A DNA stretch of 64,000 bases from Dechloromonas hankyongensis (GTDB taxonomy: Bacteria > Pseudomonadota > Gammaproteobacteria > Burkholderiales > Rhodocyclaceae): NCBI RefSeq assembly GCF_022012295.1, contig NZ_JAKLTN010000001.1, positions 62,001 to 126,000 on the forward strand, given 5' to 3'. The notes under the pieces are model-generated. The model was given only the letters and a program-made list of their open reading frames with translations. It had not been told where the DNA came from and searched no databases. Position numbers and translations under genes: made by a program. How positions within the stretch are numbered: position 1 is the stretch's first letter; each line of letters starts with the position of its first letter. Shown in pieces: positions 7,716-15,723 of the stretch.

Positions 7716-9021
7716 TCACCGTCGAAATGATGCCGCCGCTGATGTTCGGCGGCCTGGTCCTGTTCATGCTGGTCGGCTTCCCGGTGGCCTTTTCGCTGGC
7801 CGCCCTTGGCCTGGCCTCGGCCTTCGTCAGCATCCAGCTGGGTTTCTTCCAGCCCAGCTTCCTGGAAATCATGCCGCTGCGCATCTTTGGCATCCTGTCC
7901 AATGACCTGCTGCTGGTCTTTCCTTTCTTCACCTTCATGGGCGCCATCCTGGAGCGTTGCGGCCTGGCCGAGGATCTGCTCGAAGGTGCCGGCCAGCTGT
8001 TCGGGCCGATTCCCGGCGGCCTCGCCTACGCCGTGGTGATCGTCGGCACCGTGCTCGGCGCGATCACCGGCACTGTCGCCGCCTCGGTCATCGCGATGGG
8101 CATGATTTCGCTGCCCATCATGATGCGCTACGGCTACGACATGCGCCTGGCAACCGGCGTCATCGCGGCATCGGGCACCATCACCCAGCTCATCCCGCCG
8201 TCGCTGGTCCTGGTCGTGCTGGCCGATCAACTGGGCCGTTCGGTCGGCGACATGTACGCCGGGGCGATCGGGCCGTCCATCGTGCTGATCTTCCTGGTCC
8301 TCGGCACCATCTTCATGGGCCTGGCCACGCCGACCGAGGCGGGCGCCATAGGCGCCGTCGGCGCCATGGCGCTGGCTGCCCTGCACAGCGCTTGACCGTG
8401 CCACTGGTCCATCAGGGCATGCAATCGACCATGCGCATCACCGCGATGGTGGTATTCATCCTGATCGGTTCGTCGGTGTTCAGCCTGGTCTTCCAGGGCG
8501 TGGATGGCGGCCTGTGGATCGAGCACCACCTCAGCTCCCTGCCCGGCGGCAAGATCGGCTTCCTGATCGTGGTGAACCTCTTCGTCTTCTTCCTGGCCTT
8601 CTTCCTCGATTTCTTCGAGATCGCCTTCATCATCATCCCGATGCTGGCGCCGGTCGCGCAGAAGATGGGCATCGACCTAGTCTGGTTCGGCGTGCTGCTC
8701 TGCGTCAACATGCAGACTTCGTTCATGCACCTGCCCTTCGGTTTCGCCCTGTTCTACCTGCGCGACATCGCCCCCAACGAGGTCAAGAGCTCCGACATCT
8801 ACATCGGCGCCATGCCCTGGGTGTTGTTGCAATTGCTGATGGTGACCATCGTCATCGCCTGGCCCGAACTGGTGACCAGTTGGCTGGACGAGCCGACCAA
8901 GCTCGACGAGAACACCACGCTGGAAATGATGATCGACAACGATGGCGCCGCCGGCAGCAACGAAGACGCGGCCAGCATGTTGAAGAACCTGGGCGGCGGC
9001 GAACCGGCGCCCGCACAATAA
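7712..9021 (+). pseudogene. TRAP transporter large permease (DctM), frameshifted
   Basis: DctM is the multi-helix large subunit that forms the transport path of TRAP systems. The first part (7712-8395) reads from MITVEMMPP through the conserved LVGFPVAFSLAALG and GTITQLIPPSLVLVVLAD regions and ends prematurely in GAMALAALHSA. The rest (from about 8389 to 9021) continues the family's sequence in another frame from RLTVPLVHQGM through WIEHHLSSLPGG and MQTSFMHLPFGFALFYL. Restoring one base near 8387 (CAC AAG CGC instead of CACAGCGC) gives ALHKRLTVPL, as expected, and a 436-aa protein. The coding pattern on both sides is intact, so this is a recent mutation, a sequencing error or an assembly error. 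The C-terminal tail after WLDEPTK is acidic and longer than usual. Confidence 0.85.
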
Positions 9022-9040
9022 CGCACGAGAGGCAGAGACG

Positions 9041-9484
9041 ATGTTCAAGCACATTCTGGTACCGAGCGACGGTTCCGAGCTGTCCAAGCAGGCGGCCAGC
9101 AAGGCCATCGAGTTCGCCAAGGAATCCGGGGCGGCGCTCACCTTTTTCCACGCCCGGCCGATCCGCCAGGGCTATTTCCTCGGCGAACGCGCCCTGTTTC
9201 AACGCCTCGAGCAGGACGAGTTCGAGCAGCTAGGCCAGGCCGAGGCCAAGGAAATTCTCGACGCAATCACCGCCAGTGCGCTGGCGGCCGGAGTCCAGTC
9301 GAATTCCGTTTCCGTCGCCAGCGATGCGCCCTACGAAGCCATCATCCAGGCCGCCACGGACAATGGCTGCGACGTGATCTTCATGGCCTCGCACGGGCGC
9401 CGCGGCATCTCGGGCTTGCTTCTGGGCAGCGAGACGGTCAAGGTGCTCACCCATTCCCGCATCCCGGTGCTGGTCTATCGCTAA
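9041..9484 (+). CDS. Universal stress protein (UspA family)
   Basis: A 147-aa single USP domain beginning MFKHILVPSDGSELS. The C-terminal nucleotide-binding loop reads SHGRRGISGLLLGSET, close to the G-2x-G-9x-G-S/T pattern of ATP-binding USPs, with the first glycine replaced by alanine. It lies 19 bases after dctM in the same direction with GAGAGGCAGAG before the ATG. USPs next to TRAP genes are known (TeaD regulates the ectoine TRAP transporter TeaABC in Halomonas), so a role in controlling this transporter is plausible but inferred. Confidence 0.88.
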   Translation: MFKHILVPSDGSELSKQAASKAIEFAKESGAALTFFHARPIRQGYFLGERALFQRLEQDEFEQLGQAEAKEILDAITASALAAGVQSNSVSVASDAPYEAIIQAATDNGCDVIFMASHGRRGISGLLLGSETVKVLTHSRIPVLVYR

Positions 9485-9505
9485 GGTCGCCGCCGAGGTG
9501 CAGTC

Positions 9506-10192
9506 TTGAATCTCGATTGGGAAGCCCTGCTGAAGATCGTCGGCATCGACATCATGCTTGGTGTCGACAACGCGGTGGTCATCGCCCTGGCCTGTTCGGC
9601 CCTGCCGCACAGCATGCGCGGCCGCGCCGTGATGCTGGGCACGGCCGGCGCCGTGCTGCTGCGCGCCATCCTGCTGGTCTTTGCCGGCTATCTGATGGGC
9701 ATCAGCTACGTCAAGCTGGTCGCCGGCGCCTACCTGCTCTACATCGGCTACCAGTTGCTGATGGACAGCGATGCCGACCCGGAAGTCGCCTCGCACGACA
9801 CCTTGCTCGACGCCGTCAAGACCATCGTCGTCGCCGATTTCATGATGTCGCTCGACAACGTGCTGGCCGTGATTTCGGCCGCCCAGAGCGCCGGGGCGCA
9901 CAGCAACGCCTATGCCATCGCCGGCATCGTCATCAGCATCCCGATCATCGTTTTCGGCGCCCAGGGCATCATGCGGTTGATGGATCGCTTCCCGGTCATC
10001 ATCTGGCTGGGGGCCGGCCTGCTGGGCTGGGTCGGGGCCGAACTGATGATTTCCGACCCCCTTCTTGCCAACTACCTGAAGGGCGCTCAATCGTCCCTGG
10101 GCGAATATACACACCTGTCGTACAAGTTTGCCGGCTTTGTCGCGGTAATATTCTCCGTAATTGCGGCAAGGCATATGCGCGGCAGCGCGTGA
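9506..10192 (+). CDS. TerC family integral membrane protein
   Basis: A 228-aa polytopic membrane protein of the TerC/YjbE group, linked in other bacteria to metal (manganese) export or tellurite resistance. Family signatures are LGVDNAVVIALA (~18-29) and the later ADFMMSLDNVLAVISA (~111-126); the paired acidic residues within the helices are the presumed metal site. About seven hydrophobic segments are visible. Translation appears to start at a TTG (9506) five bases after GAGGTG. It follows the stress protein gene by 21 bases and may be co-transcribed with it. Confidence 0.85.
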   Translation: MNLDWEALLKIVGIDIMLGVDNAVVIALACSALPHSMRGRAVMLGTAGAVLLRAILLVFAGYLMGISYVKLVAGAYLLYIGYQLLMDSDADPEVASHDTLLDAVKTIVVADFMMSLDNVLAVISAAQSAGAHSNAYAIAGIVISIPIIVFGAQGIMRLMDRFPVIIWLGAGLLGWVGAELMISDPLLANYLKGAQSSLGEYTHLSYKFAGFVAVIFSVIAARHMRGSA

Positions 10193-10326
10193 CATGAACA
10201 GCCAGGAATAGCCGCCAACCGGGGGAGGGGGCATCGCCCTTTCCGACAAGTCGAGGCAAAGGGGGCAATGTGTCGATCGGGCAGGTCAGATTGAACCTGG
10301 AAGTTCCCTTGGTTCCGGGCGACTGA

Positions 10327-12318
10327 GTGACGCGCGGAATGGCCTCGAAACGCTATTTCATCCTCTTCATCCTGGGCTTGGTGGCATTCGTTGCCGGCAT
10401 GTCACTCCTCGAACGGCAAGGCGTGTCGCATCGCTGGCTGGGACTCGGCTTTCTCACCTTGCCGCTAGTCGCCTATTCCGTGATCGGCATCTTCAATCGG
10501 GCGACCAGCATCGCCGACTACTACGTCGCCAGCCGCCGGATTCCGGCTTTTTTCAACGGCATGGCGGTCAGTGCCGAGTGGCTGAGTGCCGCTTCCTTCA
10601 TCGGCCTGGCCGGCACCCTGTACCTGGGCGGTTTTCAAGGCCTGGCCTACATCCTGGGATGGACCGGCGGTTTCGTCCTGGTCGCACTGCTCCTCGCCCC
10701 CTATCTGCGCCGTTTCGGCCAATACACCATTCCGGATTTCCTGGAGGCCCGCTACGGCGGGACCTGGCCACGGCTGCTCGGCGTCATCACCACGGTGCTC
10801 GCCTCGTTCGTTTATCTGGTCGCCCAGATCTACGGCATCGGCCTGATCACCACCCGGGTCACCGGGCTGCAGTTCGAAATCGGGGTCTTCGTCGGCCTGA
10901 CCGGCATCCTGGTCTGCTCCCTGCTCGGCGGCATGCGCGCCGTGACATGGACGCAGGTCGCCCAGTACATCATCCGCATCGTCGCCTACCTGACGCCGGT
11001 GGTCATCCTATCCTACAAGCTGACCGGCGTTCCGCTGCCGACCCTGGCCTATGGCGAGGTGCTCGCCAAGGTCGCCGTTCTCGAGGAGCAGATAGCGGCT
11101 GATCCGGCGGAACAGGCGGTACGGGCTGCCTACCTGCAGCGGGCCGAAGCCATCCGCAGCAAGATCGAGCACCTGCCGGCATCGCTGACCGAGGAACAAC
11201 ACGCCATCAGCGAACGCATCGCCCAACTGAAGGCCAGCGATGCCCCGCTCGCCGATCTGGTCGTCCTGGAGCGCGAGCGCAAGGCCCTCCCGGCCAACCC
11301 GGCGCAAGCCCGCGAGGTGTGGACGAACCAGATGCAGTCCGCCCAGGCCAAAGCAAATCCTCCGGTACGCCATACCGAGGCCTTCCCGGGACGCGACGCC
11401 GGCGAGCGCGACGTCCAGCGCCTGAATTTCCTGGCCCTGGTCTTCTGCCTGACCATAGGCACGGCGTCGCTGCCGCACATTCTGACCCGCTTCTATACGA
11501 CGCCCAGCGTGCAAGAAAGCCGCTCCTCGGTGGCCTGGGCGCTGTTCTTCATCGTGCTGCTCTACCTTGCGGCGCCGGCCTACGCGGTATTCACCAAATT
11601 CGAGTTGTACGATCACCTGGTCAATACCCCCATCGCCAGCCTGCCGGGATGGATCAGCGCCTGGGGACGGCTCGGCATGGTCAGCATCGAGGACGTCAAT
11701 CAGGACGGCCTGCTGCAACTGGCGGAACTGAGCCTGAGCCCCGACGTCATCGTACTGGCCACGCCGGAAATCACCGGCATGCCCTTCGTCGTGGTCGGAC
11801 TGGTCGCCACTGGTGGTTTCGCGTCGGCGCTGTCGGCGGCGGACGGCCTGCTGCTGACCATGGCCGGAACGATTTCGCACGATTTCTTCTACCGTATCGT
11901 GCGGCCGCAAGCCTCGCCGCAGGTCAGACTGGTCACCTCGAAGATCATTTTGCTGATGGTCGCGGCACTGGCCGCCACCGTCGCCGCGGAACGCCCGGCC
12001 TCCATCCTGCCGACCGTCGCCTGGGCCTTTTCGATTGCCGCTTCGGCTTTTTTCCCGCCGCTGGTGCTCGGCGTATTCTGGGAGCGGGCGAATCGCACCG
12101 GCGTGATTGCCGGCATGCTGGTCGGCCTGCTGGTCACCGGCTATTACCTGCTCCGGGTCGAATGGCAGCACCTTCCGTGGTTCGGCATTCAATCCACCTC
12201 GGCTGGCATCTTCGGGGTGCCGGCCGCCTTCCTGACCATCGTTGCCGTCAGCCTGTTGACCGCCCCGCCGGATCAGGCGTCACGCAAATTCGTCAAGCGC
12301 GTCAGGGTCACCGAATAG
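10327..12318 (+). CDS. Sodium:solute symporter, VC_2705-type, with long hydrophilic insert
   Basis: A 663-aa SSS-family transporter related to ActP acetate permease. Typical parts are the N-terminal helices, SIADYYVASRRIPAFFNGMA (~59-78), AEWLSAASFIGLAG (~84-97), FLEARYGG and the later GGFASALSAADGLLLTMAG (~497-515). Between helices, residues ~240-360 form a charged, heptad-rich insert (EQIAADPAEQ..., SERIAQLKASD...), as in the VC_2705 subgroup and not in ActP. The start may be the GTG at 10327 or the ATG at 10339; neither has a strong ribosome site. The substrate is unknown, probably a small carboxylate. It ends 46 bases before the convergent ccmI. Confidence 0.85.
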   Translation: MTRGMASKRYFILFILGLVAFVAGMSLLERQGVSHRWLGLGFLTLPLVAYSVIGIFNRATSIADYYVASRRIPAFFNGMAVSAEWLSAASFIGLAGTLYLGGFQGLAYILGWTGGFVLVALLLAPYLRRFGQYTIPDFLEARYGGTWPRLLGVITTVLASFVYLVAQIYGIGLITTRVTGLQFEIGVFVGLTGILVCSLLGGMRAVTWTQVAQYIIRIVAYLTPVVILSYKLTGVPLPTLAYGEVLAKVAVLEEQIAADPAEQAVRAAYLQRAEAIRSKIEHLPASLTEEQHAISERIAQLKASDAPLADLVVLERERKALPANPAQAREVWTNQMQSAQAKANPPVRHTEAFPGRDAGERDVQRLNFLALVFCLTIGTASLPHILTRFYTTPSVQESRSSVAWALFFIVLLYLAAPAYAVFTKFELYDHLVNTPIASLPGWISAWGRLGMVSIEDVNQDGLLQLAELSLSPDVIVLATPEITGMPFVVVGLVATGGFASALSAADGLLLTMAGTISHDFFYRIVRPQASPQVRLVTSKIILLMVAALAATVAAERPASILPTVAWAFSIAASAFFPPLVLGVFWERANRTGVIAGMLVGLLVTGYYLLRVEWQHLPWFGIQSTSAGIFGVPAAFLTIVAVSLLTAPPDQASRKFVKRVRVTE

Positions 12319-12364
12319 TCGGCCGGCGTTGCCAATGTGGGATACGGGACTGGAGCACGGCCCG

Positions 12365-13564
12365 TCAGTCCCCTATCCTCCGGTCGATGACCATACGCAG
12401 CTTAGCCTCTCCCAGACGAACGGTTTTGGCTTCGCTTTCCAGATCGCCGGGTTTAGCGATGGCGTTGCCCGACTTCGATATGCGAGCCAGCACCAGCACG
12501 GTGCGATGCTGCGACAGCCGGTTGTCGGCCATCATCGCCGAGCTGTCGTCGAGCACGAAGTCGAAGGGCAAATCGGACACGTGAGCCTTGGCAATGGCAA
12601 TCGGCATGCGGGAACCGTCGGTCGGCCGGGCAAAGACAAAGAGCGTGTCACCCGGCGCAACGGCCTCGTTCAAGTTCGGCGACAAGGCTACCTGACCGGA
12701 TATGGTGTTGGCCAAATCGGGCTTGAAGGCCGCCCGTTTTTGCGCCTCCTGTATCCCATCGCTGAGCGTCTGCACATCTTCCGAACCTTCCGGCAAAGCC
12801 CGGCGCGCCCGCTCCCACAAGGTCACCGCGGCGCCGTAATCGCGATTGTCGAAAGCCGCCGTTCCCGCCAGCCACAAGGCGATGACATGGTCGGGATCCA
12901 GGGTCAGCGCTTTCTTGACGAGCGTCAGCGGCTTGCCATGCAAACTGCCACCGTTCTGCGTGGCCAGCAAATCGGCGTAGTCGGTCAGCAAATCCGGATT
13001 GTCAGTGATCAATTCGGAGGCCTTTTCGTAGGCATCGACGGCCTCGGGCAACCTGCCGAGCGATTTGTACGAGCGGGCGAGCATCAGCCAGCCCTCGCCA
13101 TCGGGCGTTGCTTTCAAGCGATCCGCCAGTTTGGCGACCATGCCCTCGATCTGGTCCGGGGTCATCTTCTCGGTTGCGGCAGTGGCCAGCGGATTTAGGG
13201 CGCGTGGATTCCCCAGCTGCAGATAGCCGGCCACCGCCAGAAGCGGCACGACCATGACAAGCAGCGCCGCAAGCTTGCGGCTCGGCTGGGCTCCCTTCGG
13301 ATGGCCCGCCTCGTCGCCGGCTTCCACATCCTCGAGGAGCCGGCGCTTCAACTCATGATTGGCCGCAAGGAACTCCGATTCGCTCAGCTCGCCCTCTGCC
13401 CGCTCGCGCTCCAGTTCGGCGATCTGACTACGGTAGATGGCCAGATTCGAATCCTTGCGCCGCGTCGAGGCTTTCCCCTGGGGGATGCCGCGCCACATGG
13501 GCGGCAGCAGGAAGGCAAAGGCAATCAGCACGAGTACGGCAGCGGCAATCCAGAAGCTTGTCAT
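12365..13564 (-). CDS. ccmI: Cytochrome c-type biogenesis protein CcmI
   Basis: CcmI (CycH) presents unfolded apocytochrome c to the haem ligation machinery in the periplasm. The 399-aa protein has an N-terminal helix (~4-20), a hydrophilic segment with ERERAEGELSESEF typical of the family, a second helix near 96-115, TPR-like repeats (~150-290, for example WLMLARSYKSLGRLPEAVDAYEKA) and a C-terminal beta-rich domain. Other ccm genes are absent from the window, so it is separated from the usual ccmABCDEFGH set. It lies directly downstream of the cytochrome-rich Mto-like operon, with a terminator between them. No clear ribosome site precedes the ATG at 13564. Confidence 0.88.
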   Translation of the reverse strand: MTSFWIAAAVLVLIAFAFLLPPMWRGIPQGKASTRRKDSNLAIYRSQIAELERERAEGELSESEFLAANHELKRRLLEDVEAGDEAGHPKGAQPSRKLAALLVMVVPLLAVAGYLQLGNPRALNPLATAATEKMTPDQIEGMVAKLADRLKATPDGEGWLMLARSYKSLGRLPEAVDAYEKASELITDNPDLLTDYADLLATQNGGSLHGKPLTLVKKALTLDPDHVIALWLAGTAAFDNRDYGAAVTLWERARRALPEGSEDVQTLSDGIQEAQKRAAFKPDLANTISGQVALSPNLNEAVAPGDTLFVFARPTDGSRMPIAIAKAHVSDLPFDFVLDDSSAMMADNRLSQHRTVLVLARISKSGNAIAKPGDLESEAKTVRLGEAKLRMVIDRRIGD

Positions 13565-13580
13565 CGAATTTCAACACAAT

Positions 13581-13606
13581 AAAAACGGGAGGGCCGAAGC
13601 CCTCCC
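13581..13606 (-). terminator. Rho-independent terminator of the Mto-like operon
   Basis: On the minus strand GGGAGGG and CCCTCCC pair around CTTCGG and run into CGTTTTT. It lies 22 bases after the stop of the haem/cytochrome b fusion and just before the ccmI start. Confidence 0.85.
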
Positions 13607-13628
13607 AGTGAGTGAGAGACTGCCTGTC

Positions 13629-15611
13629 TCAGTGCGCAAAGAACCCAGTTGCGACCAGAACCAGCAGTACCAGACCCAGGGTGATCAGGACCAAGCCAAG
13701 GATAACCGACCCGATGTGCATTTGGCGCGATGGCGCATCGACCAGATACTTGTCCAGCTCCCCACTTTCGACCAGGCGCCGGTAATGCGCCGGGTGTTCC
13801 TTGCGGAACTCTTCAATCGATTGCGTCCCGGTGAACATCACGACATCCGGCGGCGGCAGCTTGTCCGGGCGGAAGTGGTTGTTGAAGAAATGCACCGTGA
13901 AGAGGAAGACGGCGGCCAGGAAGGCTTCTTCACCATGGACCAAGGTCGCCACGTTGAACACCCAGCCCGGGAAATACTTGGCCGTGATATGCGGGAAGGC
14001 CAGCATCAGACCGCTCCAGCCGATGATGTTGACACCCCAGAACACCGCCCAGTAGTCGAATTTCTCGAAATAGGTCCAGCGTTCGAACTGCGGCTTGGGT
14101 CCCATGCCGAAGAACCACTTGAACATCCCCCAGCAATCGGCGAAGTCCTTCCAGTTCGGGATCAGCGAATCCGGCCCGAACCAGCGGAAAGTCTTGCTGC
14201 GCAACAGGCGTTGCATGACATAGACGAAGTGGATCATGAAGATGCCGACGAACAGCGCAGCCGCCACCCGGTGAATGATGCCGAGCACCTTGGGGCCGCC
14301 CACCGCGGCCGCCACCAGCGGCGCCCAGCTGCTGCTCGAGAACAGGGCCGAGGTGCCGGTAATGACGAGGGTCATGGTGACCAGCGCGAAGGCCAGGTGC
14401 GCCACGCGCCAACCCCAGGCAAAGCGCTGGAAGTGCTTCTCCGGCTTGGCCAGGCCCAGGGCCTCGGTAGAGACGCGAGACACCGTCTTGTGCGCCTTGC
14501 GCTCCTGCCATTCGCGGTAGTACCACAGGCCGCAATGCAGCCAGAAGAAGGCGAAGACGCCGATCAGCAGGGCGACCATGAACTTGGTGGCGATCCACAT
14601 CTGCGGATACTTGTCGAAATCGTGGCCGTTGGCGTGCGGGCCGAAGGTAATGAAGCCCTCGGTCGCCAGCGGCAGGCCCTTCTTCTCGTTGTGGCACTCC
14701 TGGCAGGTCTTCAGGCGGTTCTTGACGTGCACCTTGGAGGCCGGATCATCGACTTTGGCGATGCCGTGGCTGCCGTGGCAATTGGAGCACTTGGCGGTGT
14801 AGGTATAACCCAGCTTGTTCACCTGGCCGTGATAGGTGTCGCGGTAGCTGTGTAATTCGTCCGTGTGGCAATCGCCGCACGCTTCCACGTTCTTGAGCTT
14901 GAACGGATCGGACGAGGCGCCGCGGATTTCGTGCGTCGTATGGCAATCGATACAGATCGCTCCCTTGGGATCGTCCTTGCCCATGGTCAGCTTGCCGTGC
15001 ACCGATCCTTCGTAGTCTTCCAGTTGCTCCTCGTGGCATTTCTCGCCGCAGGTCTTAGGGATGGTCAGGCGCCACTGTTCGCGTTCCGGGGTGCCTTTCT
15101 TGGGCACGGCAAACTCGTGGGTGGCGTGGCACTCACCGCAGACTGCCTTCGGCCGCTCAGGATGGTCGGTATCCGGCCGGGCATGGAACGAAGCCTTATA
15201 GGCATCGATGTTCTGTGCCACGATCCCAAGACGCTCCTTGCCGGCCGGATTGGCCTTGGCCTCGTCCCACAGCTTGGCGTGGCAGGTCGCGCAGTCCGGC
15301 TTGGCGACGTTGGGCGCTTTTTCGTGCTTTTCCTTGGCATCGACGATGTCGGTGTGGCAGGCGACGCATTCCATGCTGGCATGGACGCTCTTGCCCAGCT
15401 TGCCCCGGTGCACGGGAGCGAGCGTGCGCGCTTTGTCGTCGGGGCCGGGAACGGATATCTTTTTCTTCCCGGTCTCATGGCACGACAGGCATGCCGTGCT
15501 TTTCAGTTCGGCGGGCACATCGGCGGCAATTCCCGCCTGACTCGCCAACATGGCCCCGGCCAAGGCCAGGATGCGGAGCAGTTCTCTAAAATTGATGCGG
15601 TGCGTACGCAT
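13629..15611 (-). CDS. Nonaheme cytochrome c fused to a membrane cytochrome b domain (CbcL-like)
   Basis: Start at the ATG at 15611, preceded by AAGGTGAG; the protein is 660 aa. A signal peptide (cleavage near GIAA|DVPAE, residue 30) leads into a periplasmic domain with nine haem-binding sites. Eight are CXXCH (about residues 41, 82, 107, 158, 220, 245, 275, 303) and one is CGEKCH, a CX3CH site at 188. From ~340 onward it is membrane-embedded, with about five helices and helix histidines (for example WLHCGLWYY, AHLAFALVTM, IIHRVAAALFVGIFMIHFVYVM and LVHGEEAFLAAVFLFTVHFF), resembling di-haem cytochrome b561/HydC/FdnI domains. This matches the architecture of Geobacter CbcL, an inner-membrane quinone:multihaem oxidoreductase. 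As the last gene of the operon it probably links the quinone pool to the MtoA-like decaheme protein, the role of CymA elsewhere. Confidence 0.85.
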   Translation of the reverse strand: MRTHRINFRELLRILALAGAMLASQAGIAADVPAELKSTACLSCHETGKKKISVPGPDDKARTLAPVHRGKLGKSVHASMECVACHTDIVDAKEKHEKAPNVAKPDCATCHAKLWDEAKANPAGKERLGIVAQNIDAYKASFHARPDTDHPERPKAVCGECHATHEFAVPKKGTPEREQWRLTIPKTCGEKCHEEQLEDYEGSVHGKLTMGKDDPKGAICIDCHTTHEIRGASSDPFKLKNVEACGDCHTDELHSYRDTYHGQVNKLGYTYTAKCSNCHGSHGIAKVDDPASKVHVKNRLKTCQECHNEKKGLPLATEGFITFGPHANGHDFDKYPQMWIATKFMVALLIGVFAFFWLHCGLWYYREWQERKAHKTVSRVSTEALGLAKPEKHFQRFAWGWRVAHLAFALVTMTLVITGTSALFSSSSWAPLVAAAVGGPKVLGIIHRVAAALFVGIFMIHFVYVMQRLLRSKTFRWFGPDSLIPNWKDFADCWGMFKWFFGMGPKPQFERWTYFEKFDYWAVFWGVNIIGWSGLMLAFPHITAKYFPGWVFNVATLVHGEEAFLAAVFLFTVHFFNNHFRPDKLPPPDVVMFTGTQSIEEFRKEHPAHYRRLVESGELDKYLVDAPSRQMHIGSVILGLVLITLGLVLLVLVATGFFAH

Positions 15612-15723
15612 TGTTGTTCTCACCTTCAGCTTGGCACAAGACGGAATGCCCGGCGCCAAATGAAAACAGGACCCGATGTTCGCGATCCTGTTCGTTTTTG
15701 TGTTTCAAATTTCTCCGACCGGC

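Noticed and set aside
8397..9021. The second half of dctM as a separate gene
   Set aside because: It continues the DctM family sequence exactly where the first half stops, has no ribosome site of its own, and one added base joins the two.
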